Source: JAKFWI01 sp031398975 (lineage in GTDB: Bacteria; Pseudomonadota; Alphaproteobacteria; Caulobacterales; Aquidulcibacteraceae). Taken from it: a DNA stretch of 16,935 nucleotides. Below the pieces are notes generated by a model, which did not search any database, was not told the origin of the DNA, and was given only the letters and a program-made list of their open reading frames with translations. The DNA is taken from assembly GCA_031398975.1 (NCBI GenBank), contig JANNOI010000012.1, positions 1-16,935 on the forward strand. Direction: 5' to 3'. The position numbers were made by a program, and so were the translations under genes. Positions 1 through 7,001 of this stretch are shown here, one piece after another. How positions within the stretch are numbered: the first letter of the stretch is position 1; every line of letters begins with the position of its first letter.

Positions 1-215
1 CCGGGGCTGTGCCGATCCTGTGCGTTCGGCGAGAACGGCCTGTGCGAACACCCGCTCGAACACCGCGCGCGTCGGCGCGTTCCGCTGCCGGTCGAGCACG
101 GCGGGGACGGCGGCGGACTCCGGCTGACTCCGCAGGACCGCTCGCGGACGTTCGCCCCGCGCCCGATCCGGCTCCCGAACCGGGGCCCCTGCGCGCCCCT
201 GCGGCGCCCGCCCCG
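1..215. other. Unresolved left edge, no gene assigned
   Basis: The frame of the ABC ATPase stays open back to the window edge, with GTG codons at 9 and 42. The 69 residues it would add are almost only Arg, Pro, Ala and Gly and match no part of an ABC ATPase. Another + frame stops at 125-127 and the third stops near 240. One minus frame is also open and reads somewhat more protein-like over 1-130, but it has no start codon or recognisable motif. The stretch may hold the end of an upstream gene such as a membrane-fusion adaptor, a short intergenic region, or poor sequence at a contig edge. Confidence 0.4.
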
Positions 216-896
<681 letters not shown>

Positions 897-912
897 GTTC
901 CGGAACCCGCCC

Positions 913-2145
913 ATGATGCGCCCCACCGACCTCGCCCGCACCTCGATCGGGGCGATCCGCGCCCACCCGCTGCGCAGCGCGCTGACGGCGTTGGGGGTCG
1001 TGATTGGGGTTGCCTCGGTGGTGGCGATGACCTCGATCGGGCTGGGGGCGCAATATAGCGTCGCCTCCACCATCCGCGCGCTGGGCTCCAATCTGCTGAT
1101 CGTCTCGTCCGGGTCCTTCCGCGCGGGCGGGGCGAGCCAGGGCGCGGGCACAAGGCCCACTATCACGGACGGGGACGCCGAGGCGCTGGCCCGGGGCCTG
1201 CCGCAGGCCGCGGTGGTCGCCTCCGCGGTGCGCACCACCGTGCAGCTCGTGGCGAACGGGGCCAATTGGTCCTCCCGCATCGAGGGGGTGACGGAGGGCT
1301 ATTTGCAGGCGCGGGACTGGACGATGGCCTCCGGCCGCTTTTTCGACGCCCGCGAGGTCCGCCAGGGCCGGAAGGTGGCGGTGATCGGCGATACGGTGCG
1401 CCGGGAGCTGTTCGGGGAGATGGATCCGATCGGCCAGCGCCTGCGCATCGGGTCTACCCCGTTCGAGATCGTGGGCGTGCTCGCCGCCAAGGGCCAGTCT
1501 TCGTTCGGGCAGGACCAGGACGATATCGTGCTCGGGCCGCTGGACGCGGTGCGGTCGCGTCTGAAAGGGCGCAGCGCCCGGGTGGGCTCGGTGGACCAGA
1601 TCTATGTGAAGGGCGCGCGCGAGGAGGACATGGCCGAGCTCGAGGAGCAGGCGCGCTCCATCATCCGCGAGCGCCACCGGCGCTCGATCGACCAGGACGA
1701 CGATTTCACCGTCCAGAACATGGCCTCCATCCTCCAGGCCTCGCAGAGCATGACACAGACCTTCACCATCCTGCTGGGCGCGGTGGCGGCGGTTTCGCTC
1801 GTCGTGGGGGGCGTAGGGATCATGAACATCATGCTGGTGGCGGTGACGGAGCGGACGCGCGAGATCGGCCTGCGCATGGCGCTGGGCGCGCGGCGGGGCG
1901 ACATCCTGCGCCAGTTTGCGCTCGAATCGACGGTCCTCTCCACCGCCGGGGGCGTGGTGGGGCTGATGATCGGGGCGGGGCTTGCGTTCGGGATCGCCGC
2001 GATCGCGGGCTGGCCGCCGACGCTTTCGGCCTGGGCGACGCCCGCCGCGCTCGGCTTTTCCGCTTTGATCGGGATCGGGTTCGGGGCCTACCCCGCCTGG
2101 CGGGCCGCGCAGCTCGATCCGATCGAGGCGCTGCGGCGGGACTGA
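913..2145 (+). CDS. MacB-like ABC transporter permease (FtsX fold)
   Basis: This is the membrane subunit that pairs with the ATPase just upstream, forming an inner-membrane exporter of the MacB class (antibiotics, peptides, lipids or unknown cargo). Its 410 residues show the family layout: a first helix at about 22-45, a large periplasmic MacB-type core domain at about 46-280, then three helices at about 284-310, 339-364 and 372-396. The cytosolic coupling segment ERTREIGLRMALGARRGDI (313-331) and the C-terminal GAYPAWRAAQLDPIEALR (391-408) are hallmarks of FtsX/MacB permeases. In E. coli MacB the ATPase and permease are one chain; here they are two genes. The start could be ATG 913 or ATG 916, and no strong Shine-Dalgarno sequence is visible. 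The stop lies 6 bases from the stop of the convergent flippase gene, with no visible terminator between. Confidence 0.92.
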   Translation: MMRPTDLARTSIGAIRAHPLRSALTALGVVIGVASVVAMTSIGLGAQYSVASTIRALGSNLLIVSSGSFRAGGASQGAGTRPTITDGDAEALARGLPQAAVVASAVRTTVQLVANGANWSSRIEGVTEGYLQARDWTMASGRFFDAREVRQGRKVAVIGDTVRRELFGEMDPIGQRLRIGSTPFEIVGVLAAKGQSSFGQDQDDIVLGPLDAVRSRLKGRSARVGSVDQIYVKGAREEDMAELEEQARSIIRERHRRSIDQDDDFTVQNMASILQASQSMTQTFTILLGAVAAVSLVVGGVGIMNIMLVAVTERTREIGLRMALGARRGDILRQFALESTVLSTAGGVVGLMIGAGLAFGIAAIAGWPPTLSAWATPAALGFSALIGIGFGAYPAWRAAQLDPIEALRRD

Positions 2146-2151
2146 CGCTCC

Positions 2152-3642
2152 TCAGCCGACCGCCTGCACCCGCCCGGCGCGCAGGTCGGTGAGGAAGCGC
2201 ACGATCTCCATCGCCCACGCCCGGTGGAACAGCGCGAGCCAGCCCGCATAGATCCCCGCCCCCACCGCGATCATCAAAACGAGCCGCGCCAGCCGCGGCG
2301 CCTCCCCCGCCAGCGCGCCCGTGAGGATCACCCCCGCCATCATCGCCGCCACCGCCTGGTAGGCGGGGCTCAAGGCGCGCAACAGATCAAGGAAACGCCC
2401 GCCCATCATGCGCGTCTGCAAGGCGGTGGCGGCGACGCCGAAGCCCGCGCCCGCCGCCATGGACGCCGCCGCCGCCGCCGCCGGACCGAACGGCGCAGCG
2501 AACCAGATGCACGGCGCCTGCACGGCGATGGACAGCGCCGAAAAGCGCATCGACAGATCGCTCCGGTCGAGCCCCGCAAAGATCAGATTGCTGTAGAAGC
2601 CCAGCGGCACGACCAGCCCGATCATGCCCAGCACGAGCAGCACCTGCGCCGCCCCGGCATAACGGGGATCGAGCACCAGGGGCACGATCTCCCCGCCCAC
2701 GAGCCCCAGGCCCACGAAGGCGGGCATGGCGGTAAGCGAAGCGATCTGCACCAAGCGGGTGAACAGCTCGAGCCGCTCCGGCCCGCCCGCGTGCAAGCGC
2801 GACAGGATCGGCACCCACAGGGCCTGGATCGGCCCCGTCAGGGGGCCATGGAGGGCCTGCTCGAAACGCTGGGCGGCGGTGAAGAGGCCGAGCGCGGCCG
2901 CCCCCGCCCGCGCGCCCACCGAGGCCTCCACCAGCCGCGTCGGAAGGGTGGACATGAGTGTCGCGACCCAAAGCCGGCCCGCGCGGGCCAGAAAGGCGTG
3001 CGCATGGGCGCGCTCCAGGAGAAAGCTCGGCCGCCAGCGCGTGAAGAGGGCCATCACCACCAGCGAAAGCCCGAGCGAGGCCACGCGCTGGGCCAGGAGC
3101 GCCCATTCCGCGGCCGGCGAAAAAGCGAAGGAGAGCCCCGCCGCGCCCCCCGCCAGCGTTCCCGCGATGGTGCGCAGCGCCTGGGCGCGGAAGCGCAGCG
3201 TACGCATGATCAGGGCGTCCATGACCGCGAGCGGGGGCACGAGCAGCAGCGTCAAGCCCAGCAGGGGGAGCACGTTGGCGACCTCGGGCTCCCCATAGGC
3301 CGCCCCCGCCCAGCGCGCGCCCAGCACGAACAGCACCGCCAGCCCAGCCGCCGCCCCCATCATCGTCCAAAACGCGCTCGACAGCGCCGCGCGGGAGAAT
3401 TCCTGGCGCTGCACCAGCGCATCCATCGCCGCCCAGCGGAATTGTGTGGCGAACAGGTCCACCAACAGCGCCGACATGGCGAAGACGCCGAAAATGGCCG
3501 GGCTCATCTGCCGCGAGAGCAGCAGGAAGATCACCATCCCCGCGCCCTGCCCCAGCACGAAATTCACGAGGTTCCAGAAAAACCCGCGGCGGACGGCGAC
3601 GCCGCTCGAAGGAACCTCCTCGTCGGGCACGGTGGTGGTCAA
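2152..3642 (-). CDS. Polysaccharide/lipid-linked oligosaccharide flippase (Wzx/PST type)
   Basis: This is a 496-residue polytopic membrane protein of the MOP superfamily (polysaccharide transporters, O-antigen/exopolysaccharide flippases). Such proteins move undecaprenyl-diphosphate-linked repeat units across the inner membrane. The N-terminus (RRGFFWNLVNFVLGQGAG, residues 18-35, then FLLLSRQMSPAIFGVFA) is typical: a first amphipathic helix, then the conserved loop with SRQMSPAxFG. Many further hydrophobic helices follow to the C-terminus, consistent with 12-14 spans. The start is a TTG at 3642. An in-frame TAA lies 27 bases upstream, no ATG lies between, and an AGAGGG element sits 11 bases before the TTG. 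A GTG four codons inside is the alternative. It is divergent from the mannose-1-phosphate guanylyltransferase gene, which supports a polysaccharide role. The exported glycan is unknown. Confidence 0.85.
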   Translation of the reverse strand: MTTTVPDEEVPSSGVAVRRGFFWNLVNFVLGQGAGMVIFLLLSRQMSPAIFGVFAMSALLVDLFATQFRWAAMDALVQRQEFSRAALSSAFWTMMGAAAGLAVLFVLGARWAGAAYGEPEVANVLPLLGLTLLLVPPLAVMDALIMRTLRFRAQALRTIAGTLAGGAAGLSFAFSPAAEWALLAQRVASLGLSLVVMALFTRWRPSFLLERAHAHAFLARAGRLWVATLMSTLPTRLVEASVGARAGAAALGLFTAAQRFEQALHGPLTGPIQALWVPILSRLHAGGPERLELFTRLVQIASLTAMPAFVGLGLVGGEIVPLVLDPRYAGAAQVLLVLGMIGLVVPLGFYSNLIFAGLDRSDLSMRFSALSIAVQAPCIWFAAPFGPAAAAAASMAAGAGFGVAATALQTRMMGGRFLDLLRALSPAYQAVAAMMAGVILTGALAGEAPRLARLVLMIAVGAGIYAGWLALFHRAWAMEIVRFLTDLRAGRVQAVG

Positions 3643-3699
3643 CGGCGTCTCGACCCTCTGGATGTCTTAGAAACTGCGAAGGCCGGTCCGGCGCTTGGG

Positions 3700-3718
3700 G
3701 CTTGTGCAACGCACAAGC
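3700..3718. repeat. Perfect 8-bp inverted repeat in divergent promoter region
   Basis: GCTTGTGC and GCACAAGC flank the three bases AAC, making a near-contiguous dyad. It lies 58 bases upstream of the flippase start and 145 bases upstream of the guanylyltransferase start, the only intergenic stretch over 200 bases between genes. No T-run follows on either strand, so a terminator is unlikely. An operator for a dimeric regulator or a small RNA hairpin is more likely. It would overlap the -10 region of a possible flippase promoter whose -35 is TTGACT (3728-3733, minus strand). Confidence 0.45.
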
Positions 3719-3733
3719 GCGCGGCGTAGTCAA
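3705..3733 (-). promoter_or_regulatory. Possible flippase promoter
   Basis: On the minus strand a TTGACT (3733-3728) is a good -35 match. The candidate -10, GTTGCA at 3710-3705 with a 17-base spacer, is poor. The inverted repeat at 3700-3718 would cover this -10, as expected for a repressor site. The call rests on the -35 and position alone. Confidence 0.25.
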
Positions 3734-3754
3734 TCGCGCCGCCAGGACCTGATT

Positions 3755-3784
3755 TTGACCAGGGCGAGGATGTGGACGTGAAAT
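3755..3784 (+). promoter_or_regulatory. Possible promoter of the manC-gtrA pair
   Basis: TTGACC (3755-3760), an 18-base spacer and TGAAAT (3779-3784) lie about 80 bases before the ATG at 3863. The -35 is good and the -10 weak. It is the best sigma-70-like match on the + strand in this intergenic region. Confidence 0.3.
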
Positions 3785-3862
3785 CCTCCTGGTGCGCCAC
3801 GATTGCCAGGGGCGGCGCGTTGGGCGAAGGAAAAGAGCCCTGAGGGGCAGTCGGGAGCGCCC

Positions 3863-4909
3863 ATGCGCAACATCATTCCAGTGATCATGTCCGGCGGCTC
3901 GGGCACGCGGCTCTGGCCCATGTCCACCGAGGATCGGCCAAAGCAATTCCACGCGCTCGCCGGGGTCAACACCATGATCCAGGACACGGCGCTGCGCCTT
4001 TCGGGGCCGGGCTTTTTGGACCCCGTCGTGATCTGCAACGCGCGCCACGGGGAATTGGCCGACCGCCAGCTCGCGGCCGCGGGCGTCAATCCGGCGCGCA
4101 TCGTGCTGGAGCCCATCGGCCGCAACACCGCCGCCACCGCCGCCTTGGGCGCAGCCACCGTGCGCGAGCTTGACCCTGAGGCGCTGATGCTGCTGGCCCC
4201 GGCCGATCATATCGTCGCCGACGTGGCGGCCTTCCGCGCCGCGCTCGCCCGCGCGGCCCCTTTCGCCGGGGACCGCATCGTCACGCTGGGCATCGAGCCT
4301 ACCGCGCCGGACACAGGCTTTGGCTATATCGAGCGCGGGCAGGAGCTGGGCGAGGCGGTGTTCGAGATCGCGCGCTTCCGCGAGAAGCCTAACCGCGAGA
4401 CGGCCGAGGGCTATTTGCGGGCCGGGGGCTTTTCCTGGAACGCCGGCATGTTCCTGGCGGCGCCCGACCTTGTCCTGCAGGAATTCGAGGAGAGCGCCGA
4501 GATCCGCGACGGCGCGCTGAAGGCCTTGGCGGCGGGCCGGCGCAACGGCGTGTTCATCACCCTGGACGCGGCCCTCTTCGCGGCCACGCCGAGCGCGCCG
4601 TTCGATATCGCGGTGATGGAGCGGACGCGGCGCTCCGCGGTGGCGCCGTGCGACATCGGCTGGGCCGATGTGGGCTCCTGGCCGGAACTGCATCGCCTGG
4701 CCGCCTCCGACGCCCAGGGCAATGCGAGCCATGGCCGGGTGCTGACGCTCGACGTGCGCAACACGCTGGTGCGGGGGGAAGGCCCGCTCGTCGCGCTTGC
4801 CGGGGTGGAGGACCTTATCGTGGTGGCGACGCCGGACGTGGTGCTGATCGTCCACCGCGACCGCGCCCAGGAGGTCAAGACGCTGTGCGAGCTGGCGAAA
4901 AAGGCGTGA
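3863..4909 (+). CDS. manC: Mannose-1-phosphate guanylyltransferase (GDP-mannose pyrophosphorylase)
   Basis: The enzyme makes GDP-mannose from mannose 1-phosphate and GTP in the cytoplasm, for mannose-, fucose- or rhamnose-containing surface glycans. Motifs are the nucleotide-binding loop SGGSGTRLWPMS (10-21) with RPKQF (25-29), EPIGRNTAA, the metal-site segment APADHI, FREKP, WNAGMF and GWADVGSW. The chain of 348 residues is a single nucleotidyltransferase domain with a short beta-helix end. It lacks the C-terminal phosphomannose isomerase cupin of the ~480-residue AlgA/XanB type, so mannose 6-phosphate isomerisation must come from another gene. The ATG at 3863 is chosen because GGGAG sits 6 bases before it; an in-frame upstream ATG at 3803 adds 20 residues unlike the family. 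Its TGA overlaps the GTG start of the GtrA gene, so the two are probably translationally coupled. Confidence 0.92.
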   Translation: MRNIIPVIMSGGSGTRLWPMSTEDRPKQFHALAGVNTMIQDTALRLSGPGFLDPVVICNARHGELADRQLAAAGVNPARIVLEPIGRNTAATAALGAATVRELDPEALMLLAPADHIVADVAAFRAALARAAPFAGDRIVTLGIEPTAPDTGFGYIERGQELGEAVFEIARFREKPNRETAEGYLRAGGFSWNAGMFLAAPDLVLQEFEESAEIRDGALKALAAGRRNGVFITLDAALFAATPSAPFDIAVMERTRRSAVAPCDIGWADVGSWPELHRLAASDAQGNASHGRVLTLDVRNTLVRGEGPLVALAGVEDLIVVATPDVVLIVHRDRAQEVKTLCELAKKA

Positions 4910-5355
4910 GCGCGCCGCGCCCGGCGCTGGGCGCGGCGCTGCGCGCGACGGCGGGGCGGCCGCTGGCGCGGCAATTCCTGCGCTTTCTGCTGGTCGGGGG
5001 GGCCGCCACCGCGCTGCATTATGCGGTGATGATCGCCCTGGTGGAGGCGGTGGGGGTCGCGGCGCCAGCGGCGGCGGCGGCGGGGTTCCTGGCGGGGGCG
5101 GTCGTCAGCTACCTCGCCAACCGCGCCTTCACCTTCCAGTCGGAGGCCGATTTGGGCGCGGGGCTCTTCCGGTACGCCATGGTGATGGGCGTGGGGCTTC
5201 TGCTCAACGTGGCGCTGGTGTGGGGGCTGACGGGCCTTGGCGCATCGTATCTGCTGGCGCAGATCGCGGCCACGGGGCTGGTTCTGTTCTGGAATTTCTT
5301 CGCCGCCCGCGCCTTCGTATTCGAGGGTCGCCGCCCCACCCTTCCTCCGGCGTGA
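4906..5355 (+). CDS. GtrA family membrane protein
   Basis: This is a small four-helix inner-membrane protein (149 residues). GtrA proteins are thought to flip or hold polyprenyl-phosphate-linked sugars; members include the phage GtrA bactoprenol-glucose flippase and mycobacterial Rv3789. Family marks are FLRFLLVGGAATALHYAVM (24-42, helix 1), SYLANRAFTF (68-77), a helix at about 89-109, and the closing helix with WNFFAARAFVF (129-139). The start is the GTG at 4906, which forms a GTGA overlap with the stop of manC. The frame is open further upstream inside manC, but that part is Arg/Gly-rich shadow sequence. The neighbours (sugar-nucleotide synthesis before, UbiA-type prenyl-phosphate glycosyl donor synthesis after) fit transport of a lipid-linked sugar. 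Confidence 0.88.
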   Translation: MSAPRPALGAALRATAGRPLARQFLRFLLVGGAATALHYAVMIALVEAVGVAAPAAAAAGFLAGAVVSYLANRAFTFQSEADLGAGLFRYAMVMGVGLLLNVALVWGLTGLGASYLLAQIAATGLVLFWNFFAARAFVFEGRRPTLPPA

Positions 5356-5398
5356 CCGGGCCCGACGCCTTCGCTTTGGCCACGGTTTTGCAAGAGGC

Positions 5399-5430
5399 TT
5401 GACACCAACCGGCTTGCGGCCATCCGCTAG
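5399..5430 (+). promoter_or_regulatory. Possible promoter of the HAD-UbiA gene
   Basis: TTGACA at 5399-5404 is a perfect -35 consensus in the 109-base gap before the HAD-UbiA gene. No convincing -10 lies at 17 bases (ATCCGC); CGCTAG at 5425-5430 has a 20-base spacer. The gene could equally be read through from manC-gtrA. Confidence 0.3.
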
Positions 5431-5464
5431 CGCCCGCGCGGGGGACAATTGGGGGGCGCTCGCG

Positions 5465-6928
5465 ATGATTGGGGAGACCACCACCACCCTGACGCGGACG
5501 CCGCCGGCGCGGCCGCTGGCCGTGGATCTCGACGGCACGCTGATCCGCACCGACCTGCTGCACGAAAGCGCGCTCCGCCTCCTGAAGGCGCGGCCGCTGA
5601 CCGGGCTGTTCGTGCTGGCCTATTGGCTCCTGCGCGGGCGGGCCGCGCTGAAGGCGAAGCTGGCCCGTGCAGTTCTGCTGCCCCCCGAGAGCCTCCCCTA
5701 TAGCGTCGACTTCCTGGCCTATCTGCGCGCCGAGCACGCCAGGGGGCGCCGGCTCGTGCTGGCCACCGCCGCCGATCGCGTCCAGGCCGAGGCGGTGGCC
5801 GCCCATTTGGGCGTGTTCGATGAGGTGCTCGCCTCCGACGGCGCCGCCAACCTCTCGGGCCGGGCCAAGGGCAAGGCGTTGGCGCAACGCTTCGGCGAGC
5901 GCGGGTTCGACTATGCCGGCAATGCGAAGGTGGACCTGCGGGTCTGGGCGCACGCCCATGACGCGGTGGTGGTGAACGGCGCAGGCGGGCTTTCCGCCAG
6001 CGCGGCCGCGAGCGCGCTCGGGCTAGGGCCCCTGTTCCCGCGGGCGCGCGGGGCGGGTTTCAGATCGGTCGCGAAGGCGCTGCGGGTGCACCAATGGGCC
6101 AAGAACGCGCTTATCTTCGTGCCGATCGCGGCGGCCCACCACTTCGACCTGGCCACCCTCCAGCAGGGCCTTTTGGCCTTCCTTTCCTTCTCGCTGCTCG
6201 CCTCCAGCGTCTATGTGCTGAACGACCTGATGGACCTAGAGGACGACCGGGCCCATCCGCGCAAGCGCCGCAGGCCCTTCGCCGCGGGCGACATCTCGAT
6301 CGTGGGCGCGGCGGCTTTGGGGGTGGCGAGCCTCAGCGCCAGCGTCGCGATCGCGCTGACGCTTGCGCCCCTGTTTTGGGCCGCGCTCGCGCTCTATTTT
6401 GCGGTGACCACGGCCTACACGTTCTGGCTGAAGCGGCGCCCGATGCTGGACGTGATGAGCCTCGCCGGCCTCTATACCATGCGCATCCTCGCCGGCGCCG
6501 CCGCCACCGGCATCGTGGTGTCCTTCTGGCTGCTGGCCTTGTCCATGTTCCTGTTCTTGAGCCTTGCGCTGCTGAAGCGCTATTCCGAGCTCCACCTCCT
6601 GCGCGCCTCGGGAAAGGAAAAGACCGCGGGCCGGGGCTATCTGGTCGCGGACATGGCGATGATGCCGGCGCTGGGCGGGGCGAGCGGGCTGATGGCGGTG
6701 CTGGTCATGGCGCTCTACACCAACCAGCCCACCGTATGGGAGACCTACCGCCATCCCCAATTGCTGTGGCTGATCTGCCCGCTCATGCTCTATTGGGTGC
6801 TGCGGGTGTGGTTCATCGCCAATCGCGGGGAGATGCACGACGATCCAGTGGTGTTCGCCATCCGCGACAAGGTGAGCCTCGCCATCGGGGCGATGGTGGG
6901 CGGCCTCGCCCTCGCCGCCGCCCTGTAG
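5465..6928 (+). CDS. HAD hydrolase-UbiA prenyltransferase fusion (decaprenyl-phosphate phosphoribosyltransferase-like)
   Basis: This is a 487-residue two-domain protein. The N-terminal part (about 1-190) is a HAD-superfamily phosphatase-like domain: VDLDGT with D21 and D23 (motif I), LVLATAA (motif II, T101), a lysine near K135/K137 (motif III) and GNAKVD (152-157) as motif IV. From about residue 200 it is a UbiA-family membrane transferase: NDLMDLEDDRAHPRKRRRP (253-271) is the first Asp-rich motif, YTFWLKRRPMLD (318-329) leads to the second, and RGEMHDDPVVFAIRD (454-468) is the C-terminal mark of decaprenyl-phosphate phosphoribosyltransferases such as Rv3806c. Those enzymes move phosphoribose from PRPP to polyprenyl phosphate in the membrane. 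The HAD part could then remove the 5-phosphate (inference). ATG 5465 is chosen for the G-rich element upstream and because the family begins near it. GtrA is the upstream neighbour. DprE1/DprE2-like epimerase genes are not in the window. Confidence 0.85.
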   Translation: MIGETTTTLTRTPPARPLAVDLDGTLIRTDLLHESALRLLKARPLTGLFVLAYWLLRGRAALKAKLARAVLLPPESLPYSVDFLAYLRAEHARGRRLVLATAADRVQAEAVAAHLGVFDEVLASDGAANLSGRAKGKALAQRFGERGFDYAGNAKVDLRVWAHAHDAVVVNGAGGLSASAAASALGLGPLFPRARGAGFRSVAKALRVHQWAKNALIFVPIAAAHHFDLATLQQGLLAFLSFSLLASSVYVLNDLMDLEDDRAHPRKRRRPFAAGDISIVGAAALGVASLSASVAIALTLAPLFWAALALYFAVTTAYTFWLKRRPMLDVMSLAGLYTMRILAGAAATGIVVSFWLLALSMFLFLSLALLKRYSELHLLRASGKEKTAGRGYLVADMAMMPALGGASGLMAVLVMALYTNQPTVWETYRHPQLLWLICPLMLYWVLRVWFIANRGEMHDDPVVFAIRDKVSLAIGAMVGGLALAAAL

Positions 6929-6990
6929 CGGGGCCGCTGCGCACCCCCTGGCTAGCCCGATCGCTTGCGCTTATCTCTGGGCCGGGGGAC

Positions 6991-6995
6991 GGAGG
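6991..6995 (+). promoter_or_regulatory. Shine-Dalgarno deciding the DUF3108 start
   Basis: GGAGG directly abuts the ATG at 6996, too close for use, but lies 6 bases before the in-frame ATG at 7002. The start is therefore 7002. Confidence 0.7.
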
Positions 6996-7001
6996 ATGCG
7001 C

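Noticed and set aside
1..130. A minus-strand coding stretch at the left edge
   Set aside because: One frame reads smoothly but has no start codon or motif and only about 40 codons; GC-rich DNA gives such frames by chance.
2387..4855. An 822-codon open frame on the minus strand across the flippase and guanylyltransferase genes
   Set aside because: It is a GC-rich shadow: its protein is Arg/Gly/His-rich without motifs, and it overlaps two well-supported genes in other frames.
4648..4905. An N-terminal extension of the GtrA protein inside manC
   Set aside because: The extra residues are Arg/Gly-rich shadow sequence, and the GTG at 4906 gives the normal GtrA length.
5237..5464. An N-terminal extension of the HAD-UbiA protein
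   Set aside because: The extension overlaps the GtrA gene in another frame and resembles nothing; ATG 5465 begins just before the HAD motif.
6927..6938. Palindrome AGCGGGGCCGCT after the HAD-UbiA stop as a terminator
   Set aside because: The stem is 5 bp with a 2-base loop and no T-run follows.
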